NCBI RefSeq assembly: GCF_964199755.1
Contig: NC_133896.1
Span: 62,661,142 to 62,725,141 of the forward strand
Origin: Larus michahellis
Taxonomy: Eukaryota > Chordata > Aves > Charadriiformes > Laridae
Reading direction: 5' to 3'
Length of the DNA: 64,000 bases
Below, one piece after another: positions 1 to 14,500 of the stretch. The first letter of the stretch is position 1, and the number at the start of each line of letters is the position of its first letter. The notes beneath the pieces are model-generated. The model ran no database searches and had not been told where the DNA came from. It saw only the letters and a program-made list of their open reading frames with translations. Made by a program: the position numbers and the translations under genes.

Positions 1-2366
1 TTAAGAATCCTCTAAATTTCTCTGATTCTGTAGCTTTGCTACACACAGAGAGGTTTCATAAAACTAAACAAAGAACCCAATGACTTTTGGTCCCGTGTGG
101 CCTTTCAACTCCCTCACTCCCCATGCGAGTTAAGTGCTACTTAGGAAGGGTTCATCCATGCTGAAAACAGATACCAGTCCATACACCCTGCTGCTCTGTG
201 CACTGAGGCCAGGCTGTAGTGAAGGCAGCCCAGCTGAAGCAGCAACAGGAACACTTGTTAACTAATGTTATATCTGGGTTCCATGAAAACAGATTCAGCC
301 TTACAGCTGCTGAATATATGTGTTGAAAACTTATTTATTGGTATTCTTTTGTTACCTTCAGTCAGGGAGTGGTTGCCCCTTAGCTGGTAGAGGAGTGAAT
401 AGCATTCAGGATGAGAAGCGGCATTGGTTAATGGGTCCTGTTAGCACATCTTGCTGTGTTTCAGAAATTTCTGCTCTATTTATAGGTGTTGTGTTTCTCA
501 CATCACATGTGACTGATGTTGAACATTGTTCTTTGCTTTTGGTTGATTTGGCCTGGAAGATTTTAATGAAAATTGTGATTTCTCTTTTTTCCTTTCCTTC
601 TTTTTTTTTTTTTTCTTTTTTTAATTATATGGCTTGCTGTTACCACTCCTGGGAAGAGCTTTTTTAGGACATATTGAGTTGATGTCCCCAAAGACCAGAA
701 CATCATCCCTGTTGAGCTACAACATTGCATTGCTTTCTTTCAACATGATTGCTTTGTTGGAAAGTAGGAAAAAAAATATAAAGCTTTTCTTTTGTAAGCC
801 TCAGACATGCGAACTTTTGTGTGTTTGCTTTACTTTAGCCTATAGGCAGAGTTTGAGATTCTAATTTATTAAATACATACTTCCTTCAGTAAAGGATAAT
901 TCTGAAGGAAGCTAAACATATTGCTCTATCTGTGGCAATTCCTTCCAGAGCTCTTCAAGCTCTGTTTTACATGATAGAATACCTCCTACTATTTGTTTGG
1001 CCTAATTCTAGGTTGAGCTCACCGTTACATGTAAACGGTTAACAGCGGAGAGTTATATATATAAGATTTAATTTTACAGGAATTCAGAATTGTTATGTGA
1101 TTCTCATATGCAATGTAGATGTTTGGTGGTTACAGAGTATCTACAGGGCTTCTTCATAGCATGCATTCTTTTGATTATTAATGTCTTTAGAAATAGGTAG
1201 GAACAATTGCTTCCCACAGCATCAAATACATTCCTTCTTGAAGAAAGGTGGATGCCAGGGGGAGCTGTTTGGAAGTTGAAGGTGACTGTGCGGGTGCTTT
1301 TGCTGATGAAGAGCAAATAGTTCTATTTGAAGCTAACTGAGTATTTGCCTGTGTAACTGCTTAACATTTGGAAAAAACTGGAACAAAGTAGTGTGTGTTG
1401 TGAACAGCAAAGCACAGTCAAAGTAGGTATTTAGAGAAGGAACAGTGCAATCACACTAATGTCTTCAGTAGCTCCTACTAACTGGCAAATGCTAAAGGCA
1501 ATGGAGGCTTCCAGGGTGGCATGCTATTGGCTTCTTTAGAGTGAAAGCGGTTCTCTTACTTCGGTACTGGATCTGTACATTGTCATGAAAGAAATAGGGG
1601 GGAAAAAAATGGTAACTTCAGGTTTGCAAAAAAAATGTATAATACAAGGGATCACTTCCCTGGAAATGTTCCTTTCAGTTACAAAATAGATATTTCTGTA
1701 AATTTCCCAGGGTCCTGGAGCACTTGAGAAGTGCTTGTGTAATTAGACACCTATATATTTCTCCAGCAACATTGCCTTTCATTGGAAGACTTCCACTCAG
1801 AATCTTTTGCATAAGTATTAGGTGAAAACATCCTGAATTTTTGTTTGGAAGCAAATTATTATTACTGAATATTAGCTCTGTCTATGTACTCTTGTCCAAC
1901 GTTGACTTAAGCTTTTCTCAGATGAGAGAACTAGCCTATTTCTATGTTGCCTTTGCTGCATACGGTATTTTGGAGCGCTACACACGGCACCTCTTCCCAT
2001 TAGACTTCTCTGGATAGTGACAATTTCCAAACTGTACCAGTTCACAGCAGTTACATGGTTAGGATAATATCATATTCCTTGGTGTCACAGATAGAGGGAT
2101 TTTCTTTAACAGCAATTTTATTTCTACGTCATAATACAAGGTGGAATCTTTGTTATGCACGAGACGTTGCACACAGTGACAATTAAGACAGATAACTGAT
2201 ACAATCTTGGCAAAGCTGTTCCAAATGTTTCTTTTTAGATAAGTGTCCTGAAGGTCTAGGCCCTGTGAAGGGAAGGGGGAGAGAGGGTAAGGACTGAAAG
2301 ACCAAATGTGTGGGGGCCCCGAATAAATACAATTTAAAATGTAAAAGCTTTACAATTTCTTTTCAG
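1..2366 (+). other. KIAA1549 intron (5' side of window)
   Basis: AT-rich, no exon with family similarity seen, apart from the T-rich tract near 600. Upstream coding exons must lie before the window or are too short for me to recognise here. Confidence 0.7.
590..630. repeat. T-rich pyrimidine tract
   Basis: An almost pure T/C run of about 38 bases, in the intron upstream of the first exon here. No acceptor AG follows in a convincing context. Confidence 0.7.
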
Positions 2367-2544
2367 ATTGTGAACGTGTCACGGTTAGCTGGTGTTGATA
2401 ACCCTGTGGAGCTGATCTATTTTGTGGAGGACCAAGATGGAGAGCGACTCAGTGCTCTGAAGTGTTCAGACCTGATGAACAGAGTTGACATCCAGCGGGC
2501 TGCAATCATCCTTGGATACCGCATTGAAGGCACTGTTGCACAGC
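2367..2544 (+). CDS. KIAA1549: KIAA1549 exon (inferred exon 9): membrane-proximal ectodomain
   Basis: The exon is 178 nt, starts in phase 0 after a pyrimidine-rich acceptor (tttcttttcag) and ends one base into a codon before GTAAGC. It encodes 59 residues beginning [10 protein letters not shown] and including [16 protein letters not shown] and [12 protein letters not shown]. The mix of strands and helix directly before the membrane helix resembles a small folded juxtamembrane module. An SEA-like fold is possible but not shown. If the donor is not used, the frame continues for 17 codons (R-K-R-Y onward) to TGA at 2595-2597. Confidence 0.95.
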
Positions 2545-5500
2545 GTAAGCGCTATCAAATCCACACTGATGCCAGCAAAGAGAAAGAGGAAGGGTGACAT
2601 TAGCTCTGGAGATTATGGCACTGCACAGTGCCCACTGTAGCGGTGTTTTGTTTGTGGGGTGCTGCAATTTTGACACTCCTGAGGAAATAAATTTTAGCAG
2701 TCTTTCAGTGAGCTACATGGTGTTGCTTTGCTTCTTGAAGACTCTGCTGAGCTTGGAATTGCAACAGGGTCCTTAAATGCAAGCCTCACTGCATTCACTT
2801 CAGTGCTTGTGCTAGAAAAATACTGTGCTAACTAGATACTGTCTTGCCATTTTCATCTCTTTCTGCTAGTCCAATATTCTTTACAGCTTTTCTTGCCCAG
2901 GAACTTGCACAAAACACACGACTGTAGGATGGGAGGGTGTCAGCGTGGAATGGGTGTTCCCTTTGGCTGAGTAATGGCAGTGAAGTTTAACACAAGTCGC
3001 TATTTTTGTTTGTCTGAGTTATGGTTTCTGTGAGTGAAAGATGTAGGCTAATGCTAGTTGGGGCATTTTGGAGGGTATAAGCAAAAAGAAACAGTTTATT
3101 TCCTTCATTGAATATGATTGACTTTATTTTTATTTGTTTGTGCATCAGTAATATGTAAGTAGTGTGATCTTTTAATAAAGATAATATAAAAGTAATGTGA
3201 TCTTTTACTAGATGCACGTCAGAATAAATATGACAGGTCATATAAAGTCATATAATTACTTTATTCAGGAAGCTTGGTATATAAATAATTTGCAGTAAGG
3301 AGTGAGACAGAAGACCTAGTCAAAATTCCATGTTATGATTAGGAAAGAAACTTCAAAGTATTTTAAAACAGTAACAGACGTGTACATGATCTACAGAATA
3401 CCTCATTGATATGATTCTCTTCTCTGTGCAATATGGAGGCATGAGTTACATTTTACCACAGGGTATTTTGCCAATAGAAGCATGCATTTGGTTTTTAAAA
3501 TCCTCTGCAGAAAGAAAAGAAAGAAAACAGTAATAATTAAGCCACCTGGATGGGTTTCTAAATTTTGTCCCTCATTAGAACAGTGGTTTAAAGATAGGTC
3601 AGTAGCTCATATACATCCGTGTAATATCTGTTAATGGACTGTAATATTGGTTAGGAACAAATGCAAAAAGTTGCAAGAATAAATTCCCTTTACAAAGATG
3701 GTAGGTGTTGAACAAACTTCATTAAGTGTTTGTAGCTTATTCTGCATGTTGAAACTTGTTATCTTTGGCATGTCATTAGAAGAGTTTTTTAATAGGCATA
3801 GAATCATATAAATTTTTAAAATGTTTCTTATTGGAAGAAACTAGACAAAAAAAGGTTATTTTTATAACAGAAAATGTTATGTCATAAATGAGCTGTCAGA
3901 TCTATAAAATATAAGTATTATAATATGTTCCTTTTAATCTCGATCTTCATCATTAGAATGGCTATTAATAAAATGAAATATAAAAATAAGATTGCATAGA
4001 AATATTCTTTTTAACTTGAAAACATCATTTTAAGAAAGTGCATCAGTTTGACTAGAAATGTGTTACTGCTGTGGTTTTTAGTCCCACATGTAACCACTAT
4101 GCAAAATAGAGCAAATGAAATTTTGTTGATTCTTCCAGTTCACTTTTTACAAGCATGACAGGCGTTTTGCAAGCATGTTTGATTACACTTTCCAGTAGTT
4201 TTGTCTGCTGTTTGGGGCCAAAGGATCTCACACACTTACAATGAAAAAGAGAAAGGAAAACCAGTAATAAAAAATGCAGAACTATACACCTTGGGGAAGA
4301 GGGTTTTACTGATTTCAAATTGACTGTAATTACTGATGGAGAAGGTAACAAAATACATAATGTATAACTAAAGAGAAGAGGCAGTTGATAATACCGCTTA
4401 AAGCAGGAAACAGGCAATAATATTGGAAAGTCCTTCTCACCTTTGTTAGTGAAGTAATTTTTCTGGACCCATTTCGCTATGTCAACTCAGTTTTGGGTTA
4501 CAAAATGATGTGGCAGAAGTGTGTTTTCATTAGTTATTTAAGCACAGGTCTTCAGAAGGTAGGCCAGGACAATCGATCACCTGCCCCGTGCTTCCTGAGC
4601 ATGACGTATGTTAACTTATAAGTGGTATGACATTTCCTGTGATGTGTGGCTGGTTTCTGATAAATCCCTTCACTAGCATTTACAAGAACATAAAAATACA
4701 TAACCTTGAAGTGTCCTCAGTTAAAAATATATAACCACATAAAATTGCTGTCTTCCTTTTAACTTCACAGCTGTGGAGAAGCTGAAGGAGTCCACCTCAG
4801 AATCACAGAGTAGCAACCTATGGATTATTGTTGGTGTGGCAGTCCCAGTTGCTGTGGTGCTCCTGATCGTTATTATTTTATACTGGAAACTTTGTCGAAC
4901 AGACAAACTGGAGTTTCAGCCAGACACGATGAGCAACATTCAGCAGCGACAGAAGGTAAAAGGGGAAGCTGGGCTGAGAGGAACTTAACTATTCTGAGCG
5001 TAAACAAATGTGAGAGTCTAGGGAACACCTAGAATCCTTAAATAGTGTGTGGAGCATTCCGGTTTAAAAAACAAAGAAAAAAAAAAAACGTCAAATGATA
5101 GTTGAACTCAAGAATCCCATAGTGTTTTATTTGTTCTCCGAGGTATATGATACCGCATTAGATAGATACATCCTTCTGAAATGTGGGCGCTGAGGCTGAA
5201 AGGAACCTTTCTTTATCACTTCATTTCAAGGCTTTCAGCTAGGACTGAATAAGAGGAAATGAACTGAGTGTTGAATCACTGACCTTGTTTTCTGCAGAGG
5301 GCTGAATTTTTCTTTGGCAAGCTTTTGCTAAACTAATTTAACAGCTAAACTGCACTATCTGTTATATTTTGTGCTGGTACTGGAATTTGCTAGAGCCTAT
5401 CTTTGCTGCTCTGCGTTATGCCGGGGCTCTTGTGTTGCCATTGTGAGAGCCTGTTGCAAGACTAGAACTTTAATTAGTGGATCTGCCTGAGACTGCATGG

Positions 5501-8500
5501 GTGAGTATGTTGGACGGAGTGTTGGAGGACTGGGTTAGGATGGTGAGAAATTCAGTAGTCTTGTCTCTTTCCTACCCAAGATGACAAAAATTAAAAAATA
5601 TGCGATCCAGGATTTTCACAAAGGATGTATTCAGTAAAAAGAGTGGAAAAGTGACTAAAGGGTTACAAATCCTACTGTTGCTTTTTACAACTGAAGGGAA
5701 CCGATCTGTGTGTCGGAGATGCTTATTACTGACTATACCGTCAGAGGCATTATTAAAGGCAAAATAATCTGTCTCTGCTAATCCTGTGGTACTCTAGTCA
5801 TGTTCTTGTGCTGTCACCTCATGTTCAGTCATACAGTTTTCTCTGTAACGAGTCTTGTCTATACACCATGCTCTCTTTCAAGATAATTAATGATGTGAAA
5901 GATGAGAGAAGCAGAAAGCGGTTGCACTTCCACAGCAGTCAGAACAAATCAATAGTAACTTCCACTTGTCTTGCCACTGCAGATTGAGTGTCAGAATCAA
6001 GGTCGGCAACAAGCATATGAACTTCACCCCCTGGTACCTTGTTTCACCTGTGCTGCAGTAATATGTAACGCAGATCTTGATCGAAGAAGTTCCCCACAGT
6101 AGTTTCAGCTAATTTGAGAAGGGTCATACAAAAAAGGCGAGAGGGGATCATTACCCTCAGTACACTATTTCATCGCATACTTTTTCGGTACCTCTTTGCT
6201 GTCGCAAGCTTTTTGTAAGAAAGCAGTTGGGTTGCGTTGACTGTAAGGACAGAAACATCTTTTATAGTTTTAATTTCTTTTGGAAAGTAATGGCTCAGTT
6301 GTTTTTCTCCACTACTTCCACAGTATTCTTCATCTTAATCATTCATGAGTCAGAAGCCTTGAACTTGTTTGTATGCAAGTCTCATTTCAGTTTGCCGAGG
6401 GAGCCTGTCACTTTGCCTTCTTTAGGGAAGTCACTGTAAGCAAACTAGAAAGAACCAGTAAGGACATCTAGTCCAATCTGTGTGCCAGAGGATGGCTCAT
6501 ACTTTAATACTAAATGCGGTAAGGCAATAAAAAGTGTCTTAAATTTTTATCACTTACCACATCAAACAACTGGCAGAATCTACTTTGAAAACCATTTTCC
6601 TCCCTTGCCCAAGACCCAGAACAAAAGTAGTACTCTGACTTCCTTAGTAGCAGGCTGTCTATGGGACTTCATGTCTTCAAACAGGGGGTTGGAATGGCAG
6701 GTCAGAATAGGGCATATTTAACAAGCACTGAAGGCCCCCAGACAGTCACAATAGCGTACAAATTAATAGGGACATCTAGTCTGGTCCAGCCCTTTAAAAT
6801 TGTTTGTGTTTTTTATACTTTCCATTACAGTAAGTGCAAAGAAATGGTGAAGAGAGTGAAATCACGTGGTCGGGGATTTAGGTCTGTAAATAAACTCAAT
6901 TTAAAAATGGACTCAGGCTCCCCCTTCCTCACCCCGCCCACAATTACTTCCATTCCCTCTTTACAGAGCTTGACATTGGTACCAAAGGAAAGTGAAAGCC
7001 TGCACTGCATCTGTAAACGGAAGGATATTTAGATTAAAGATCTGAGGTTTTCTCTTGAAATCAATATTTCATTGGTAAAAACCATAAAGATGCATTTGTA
7101 GTGCTAGCTCTTCTCACTTCCATTAATCTTTAAAATAAATTTCTTTTAATGTAAATATAGAAATGGAATGTATAAATATCAAAGTATTTCACTAACATAT
7201 GCATGGCATATCCATACTGGAAATAGAAGACAATTCTTTTCAATCATGTAACAAGTCTACAATATGTTTTGCATTTGAAAGTGTGTGTTGGTTGAAAGAT
7301 AAGAAACTGAGAAACAGTTTTCTTCAGATGAAATAGGATATCATACTGCACTGGTGGATCTCCAGAGGTATCACCAGTCTTTTTTTCTGTGTGTTTAATT
7401 AGCCATTTTAACATAACAGATCAGTGGGCAGCATAATAATCTGTTAGAATTCACAGTAGCAGCTAACAGCAAATTATGTCACCTGTGACTTAAAAGCCCA
7501 GAACAAGGTTAGGAGTGGGGTGAAGGGAAAGCCTGTTTGCTTCGTGCTGCTGGGGAAAGACTTTGCCATTAAAAGGCTGGTTCCTTGAAGCATCAACAGA
7601 GAGAACTTCTGTAAATATACATTAATGCAGATTACATAAGTAAGACCTAAGTTTTGCAGGAGCTTTTTATTCTCAGTTTAGAGTCGCTTTTACAAATTTG
7701 AGTTCTTCTCTTCAGAGAGATGCTTTAAAGATAGTACAAATTTTCCTGGATTCTGGAGCCCCATGTATCATTGTAGTACCATCTTTTCTTTCTTCCTTCC
7801 TTTCTTTCACTTAACCACTGAATTCCGTTTTTAAACTCATGCTTTTTTCTGAAATATTTTTATATGCACTCCGGCAATATAATTATTTGATTTTTAATTT
7901 TAATCTTCTATATGTAAAGGTTTACTTTTACAGAGTAGGTATGATTTCTGTGTTCTTATGACCACCTTTAAAAGTAAGTCATAAGCTGCATACCTTCACA
8001 ATCTTGTCTTCTGATGAAGCAAACCAATACTGTTATCTGGTGGTAATAAGAGCTTACGTGCCTTTTGGGTGTGCCCCGAGGGCATGGCTGCCTGGATATA
8101 CCTCAGTAAAGATTGCCAGGGAGTTGTGTTACATCACAATTCAGTCATATTGGCCAGCGTACCGTGCCAGCACAGCTAACCTGCTTTGGTCCCTTATCTG
8201 CTCTGTGGACACCCCTTAGGATATTTGGGTCACAGTCCCTCACTTGCGACTGTCAATAATAGCATATTTCCCGCTTCAGCAGGCATAGCTGTGTTGAAAA
8301 ATATTCAGTTCCTGCGGTGACAAACCTGTAGAAGTACCCACGACTGCTTCTATATTTATGTGCCATAGCAGCCCTGAAGCTGGGCTGGAGTCCAGATTTG
8401 CTGCTTGTTCCCACCCTCAAAGCCAGGTCACTCTCAAAGATAATATGGATAATAGCAAAGATCACGTTTCTTCTGAGGTGATGACATGGGCAGGGTAGAC

Positions 8501-11500
8501 TGTGTTCAGCGAAGGCCTGTTCTGCAAATTGGGTGGTTTTGTTCTCTCCAACTGGCCTTCTGGTTTCATCACAGGATGAGTGTCTTGCAGACAGGATGGC
8601 ATAAGGAGCCTTCTTAAAAAGGCTCATGTTATCTTCTGCAAAGGATGTATAGAGAGCCTGAACTCAAACAATACTAAGGGATAGTCTCAGAAGCCTGTTA
8701 ATTCAATGAATATAAACAAAAATACATAGGAAGTAAAACGTTTGTGGGAACTGCAAAAACAGATTTGAAGATAAAGTAATAAAAAATAAAAAATGGGCCT
8801 TGAAGAGACTCTGATTAGCAAATCTGTTCCTCTGCCTCAAAGCAGGATTAACAACACCTGAAAAATATTAGGTTACCTTTTTCATTCTGGAGATTAGATG
8901 GGAAAACATGCTTAGATCAAAGTTATTTGAACCCTTTTTAAACTGGGAGCTAAGGAAGCGGGTCAGAGCAGTGAATTTCTATGCAAGATTCATTGGTCTG
9001 TGCAAGGATAATTCTTTTCAGGAGATGGAACTAAGATATTTAAAGGGCACATCAAGTATTCATGAATTGTTCTGTAAGCCATAGCATCCTACTGGAAATT
9101 CACCTTGATGTGATCTGGTGGATAAAGATGTCTTTGCCTTTGGAAGTAAAAAGATGCATAAGTGGCATTTTTAAATTGCAGGATTCTCTCTCTTGCCATT
9201 GCCTATATCCATTACAACGTTGTCCCAACCTGAGCTTTTTTCTTGCAAAGAAGTTATGCCTCTTGTGGCAGTTGTTTTTTTGCCATGGGTTATTTTTCTT
9301 CTTCATGGAAAAAATGGATAAATATCTTTAATGTCCAAATCATCATTCTGCTCTCTACTGGACTACTGATGTTTTTGTGTGAAAAGTGTCAACCCCTTTC
9401 CTCTCCCCCATAGGGCAAAAAACCCATTCTGCATATTATCTGTAATGCAAGCAGAGTTGGCAATGTTATTTCTTTCTGCATGGACATCCAAAAATTGAAA
9501 TGGAACCTGAATCACTAGGGTTTTCACTTTCCCTGCTGCATACAAGCATTTGGAGAAGAAAACTCAAATCCTTTGCTAGGACTTTTCAGAGATTGTTTCA
9601 GCTCCAGACAGTTATTCGTGGAAAGGCTCTGTGCCTTAGTGACAAGAATCTCACACCTGTGGACAAGCCCATTGATGGTTTATTTTAGAAGGTCTTGGAT
9701 GTTCTGCTGTAAATGCTGGGCATGCTGAAGTCATTACCTTTGCAGTGCTAACTTGGACTGAGTTGCTTACTCAGCTCCTAACTTTTCCAAGGCCACATCC
9801 TAAAACCCTAGTGGGAAAAAGCCTACTTCTCCAGCCAGGAGTCTCTCCTCTCTGGGGCCCTCTGCATGCTACTATGGTTCTTAAAGGCTGAACACATCTC
9901 TCCAGCTCAGTGTCCCTCCTGTGTGTTCACATGTGGGAGAGGCCTGGTCTCCAAGAAGCCTAGGACAAAGCATACAGTACCCTACCTTCTCCTTGAGTGG
10001 TAGCACAGATAGTGTCAGAGCTGGAGGGCTGCCAATTTGCATCATGTGCCAGCAAACCTCAGCTAATGGGTAATCACCTGGGGACCGTTACCAGCCCTTG
10101 TGTGTCTGCTCTAATCTGCGCTGCTTCTGACAACCAGCCAGACCTCCTCGTGTCAATCACAGTTACAGGTAATGAGTCATGCATTCTGCAAGATGTCTGA
10201 GAGGGGCTTGGGTGGATTTTTATTTTCCCCCCCCAAGCAGGGACTCTGATATCTGAATCTCACGCGTCAGGTGTAACTTTACACCTCTGAATGGAGAGTT
10301 TTGCTTATTATTGTGTATTCAGTAGGCTACCTCTTGGATCTTTCCAGGATCAAAGAGGCCAGCCCTGCTGGAGGCTAAATACTAGGCTTCTGCTCCTGAT
10401 ACAGAGAATTCTTGTGATGTTTTGACATTCTGTAATGCTTTTGTTCATCTGTATAATGTCAAGGCAACAGCTCTGCATTGCAGAATAATTCCAGTCAAAA
10501 GAGACTCATGTTAAGAAAGGCAGCTGACACCAATCTTATAAAAAATACTTGAAAACTGACATGAGTTTCTGCAAGAGATTCACGTCTTTGCCTACTGTTT
10601 GCATAACAAATATATCATTCATTTCTAACAGCAATCTTAACTAACTATCCAAAATGTTGTCTTTGGAATTCGCATATAGGTTCTGCTGCTTCAGAATCAA
10701 TAGCTAGATTCTAACAAGGAACACAGTATTCAACATCTTAATTACTTCTCAACAGTACATTTCTCTGATGGCAATTCCTCTGCAAGAGCTCTTTTGTGGG
10801 AACTCTTCTTCTGTAAAGAGGATTAACTATTCACAAATTGTAGAAATAAAATACCACGCTTAGCTATACTGCTTATACCTATAGATATACAAAGTAAAAT
10901 GTCTCCATCTGCTCTTTTACAAACATTTGAGTACCTGTCTTAAGGTCAGACCGAAAGGTGAGCTAGCCCAGGTGCCAAAAGCAAAGGCCTATAGAAGAGG
11001 AGAAGAACAGGGCAAGTAAATGTGATGCTTTGCCTTGAGTAACTCTTCAGCCTCCAGTTATTTGTGGCTAAGGGACTTTCTCTAGAAGTGGTGATATTTA
11101 GCAACCCCTAATGCATTTCTCTTCCATGAACTTGTAAACCTTCTAAGCCCATCTGAGCTGCCGACAAGGATTTCCACAGCATGTTATATGATCTTGTTTC
11201 ATCTTGCTTTTATCCTGCCATCTCCTTGTTTTCTGTGACGCCCCCTAGCCCTTGTATTGAAGGGGACAGTGAACAGCCGATTCCTAAGCACTTGCTCCTT
11301 GCCAGTCCTGATTTTGAAGATCTGTGTTATATTCCCATCTCCATCATCTCTTTTTAGACAGAGGAGTCACAGTTTTCTTATCCGTCCTTCTGAATTGGCC
11401 TTTGAACCAACTGCTAGCCTTTGAAAAGGCTAGAACATTTTCTAATTCTTTTCCATCCTTTTTGAGAGGGGGAGACTAGAACTGCATATGCCATTGAAAA

Positions 11501-14500
11501 TCTGGGCGACCCGTGGATTTATAGAGTGACATTTATATAGCGGCTACTTTTGAAAAGGAGTTAAACAAAAAGAATCCATTTTCAAAACACGGATAAACTT
11601 TATAGCATCCTAAACGTAATACGCCACTGAGACTAGATTAATACTGGTGAAATAAATTCTGTCTTTCCTAACAAAAGATGAAAAAGAGTTTACTGTAGGA
11701 TTTAGTTATTTTAGGAACAAGGCAATGGGCCACTATGAAATCACTGTTGCCTAAGGTTTTAGTGTTGCCTTTCACTTGTAGCTTCATTTCAGCAAGCAGA
11801 TTATTTCTGCAATGCAGAATGCACTTTCTTTCTGTGTGCATTAAACCCTTTTTAGTTATATAAATGTGTTTGAGTCACTGAGCACAACAAAATACCAACA
11901 GAAAAATAAATGAAAATTGCTGATCTATGCTCTACTATAAAAGTCTGTTAGCACTTTTCTCATCATTTGTGGAGAGGAAGCGTTTCTGGACTGTGTGTGT
12001 GTGCTCTGTCCAGATAGTGAGAGCCATGTTATGAATGTAATCTTTTGCTTCACAAATTGAGAAAAGAGTTTCCTTGATTTACATATTTTTTTGATGTGTT
12101 GTGCTACCTCTCTTAGAGGTTGCAGTTGATGTCAGTGTTGTGTACGTGGCCTTAGAAGAGTAATTGTTTGACATAACTTTTGAACAAAAGACTGGTGGAA
12201 CTGAGACACAGCAGTGACCTGTCTGTCCTATAGAGTTAGTGATCTTTCTCGAACTTACTCTTGACGCTATCATCCAACCAGCGTGCAAAGGAACCTTACC
12301 AAACCCTGATTAAGATAGTATTCCCCCTGCGGCATTTCTGTCTGAGCAGGAAGGCTGAAACTGTATGTGATTCAGATACAAAATCCTGCCTGTTACGGCA
12401 GTTATTCCAGCAGCCTGTGGGCATAGATGTACTTGGAGTTACGGGCTTTCAACAACATGATCCCTCTTGTATTTTGTGAAATTTACTGAGCTGTCATGGT
12501 AATATTAGTGTGGCAGGAAGAAATGCACAAAGGAGAAGAGGAGGGATGATGAAAATCCATGAGAAGAATCTGTCTTAAGAAAATATTTCAGAACAGGTGT
12601 CTTGAGAATTTTAGGCTTTATAAAGTTTTGTAAGTTTGGGGGTTTCTTTATTTGTTTTTAATCCTACTCCGGGAGCAAAATTCCTGAGGTGGTATTTTTT
12701 TGTGGGATTCCTGCTTTACTTACTATTTGTATGGTGGTGAGCAGTAAACCACGGTTTTGACTTTTGAGAGGAGGGAAGGAGAACCAGAGGCTGTACACTA
12801 CCTTGTTCTGGTTTTCCATGCCAGCACTGGCTATAGCGTGCACTACTTTTCCCCAACTTGATGGTAGGAACCCATGCAACTATAAGCACTTTCCTTCTCT
12901 ACGAGGATGCATTTTCTCAACTGTTTTATCCATTACCAGTAACGGTGATAGTTGACAGAAGTGCTGTTGTGATGACAAATATGAGACATAATTTTATGAA
13001 GCGGTACTTGGTCTGAGGTGAGAAAATGGGCATCACTTTTTTATATAACCCCTTTTTTTTAGCCCTCAGATTGCAAAATCTTGCTGCTTTTTGAGATGGC
13101 GCTTGTCGTAGAGGGTAGAGGCTGTAATACAACTGTAATGGGATCCCACCTAAGCCCAGCTTAGCTGGCATCCCACCTAAGGGGCAATATAGTGAACTGC
13201 CATTGCACATACACTTCTTCTTACATAAAAACACGGTTATCGAGTGAAGGTATTTAAATCGAACTAGAGACCTTTTTTGTTTTGGTGCTTAAGAACATTT
13301 CTGAAACGACCATCAGTGAAGGATCCCTCTGCCCATTTCTCAATGAAGCTTAGTAATTTTTTTTTTAAAGTAGGCCAGGAAAGAGTTTGTGCTTATGGCA
13401 CGATTGATCTCATCACATCCAATTTCGTAGGGAACTTACGTTATTGGCACAAAAAGACCTTCAGAAATACAAATGGGTCTTTTTTCAGTATTTTACGGGA
13501 GGCTATGAAAATGGAACTCTGCTTCTATGTGATCTTCTAATACATTTTTTACATCAACAAACGTTTCTTGTGTCTTAAATCAGGTATGTATCATTGTTAT
13601 CGAATTGCATGTATAATTTGTAAGCATACTTTACAAGCATCCCAGGCTATGATCCGAAACGGTTTTATGTTGAAGGAGACCAATGTAAATAAAAATACAG
13701 AGGGTACACTTACGTGCATAAGGGGTGGGAATGATATTAGAAGAATGAGCTGAATAGCAAAATGAGACTGAGAAAGGTGAACATGCTTCAGTACTTCTAA
13801 GTTCTTATTTATTGGTAGATTGGTAGGTGTTTTAAATATCTCATGGAACAGTCACTGCAAACAATATGGATGAATAATTCTTGTGGGAGGATGAAGTAGG
13901 TGACATCTTGGATGGGATAGTAGAAGCATGGTAAAAAAAATGAGTTAAAATTAAGAAGACTCTAGCAAGCATACTAGCAGCTGCAAGTAATTGTCCTTTC
14001 TGGTGCATCATGAGAGTGATGGAGTGAATTCACACTACCCTATGCTGTGGTGCCCTGGGAATACGCAGGAGGGCTTGGTGGGGTGAATCTCAGAATGTGG
14101 AAGGCAGTTTGCAGTGTTTAATAGCTTTAAGCCTTCCTAAATCAGACTGATTTAGATCTTCAACCCACGTTACTTTTAAGAACACTGATTCTTATTGCCT
14201 TGATGCGTTTAAACTAGTAGACTTGAAAACATATATTTTTTTTCTGTGAAGTTTCTTTATCCTGTAATTTTTGTAGCATTCCACATGCTAGCATGCCAGT
14301 AAAGTCATAAGTCAGCCGGACTTCTTTACAGGGATTCCTGTCCTGTTCATAGATTATGTACCAATATAAAGTATTATTTTTGAAATCATGCTTAGCTCCT
14401 TTTTTTCCTAGAAATGTATTTTAACAGCTTCTCCTCAGTGTGTCTAGCTCAACAGGGAACAAGGCAAGACTGGTATAAAATCAATAGAAAAGCACCTTAA

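Larger units (their letters stand above)
2545..4770 (+). other. KIAA1549 intron, 2.2 kb
   Basis: Contains the in-frame extension and poly(A) signal noted at 2545-2691 and a 33-bp duplication at 3158. The rest is unremarkable AT-rich sequence. Confidence 0.85.

Noticed and set aside
7931..7972. Candidate small exon before a GTAAGT in the large intron
   Set aside because: The interval between the acceptor and the donor is 40 bases, so inclusion would shift the frame of the next exon.
8253..8627. 124-codon - strand frame
   Set aside because: No recognisable family, no splice sites, no promoter, and composition like the surrounding intron.
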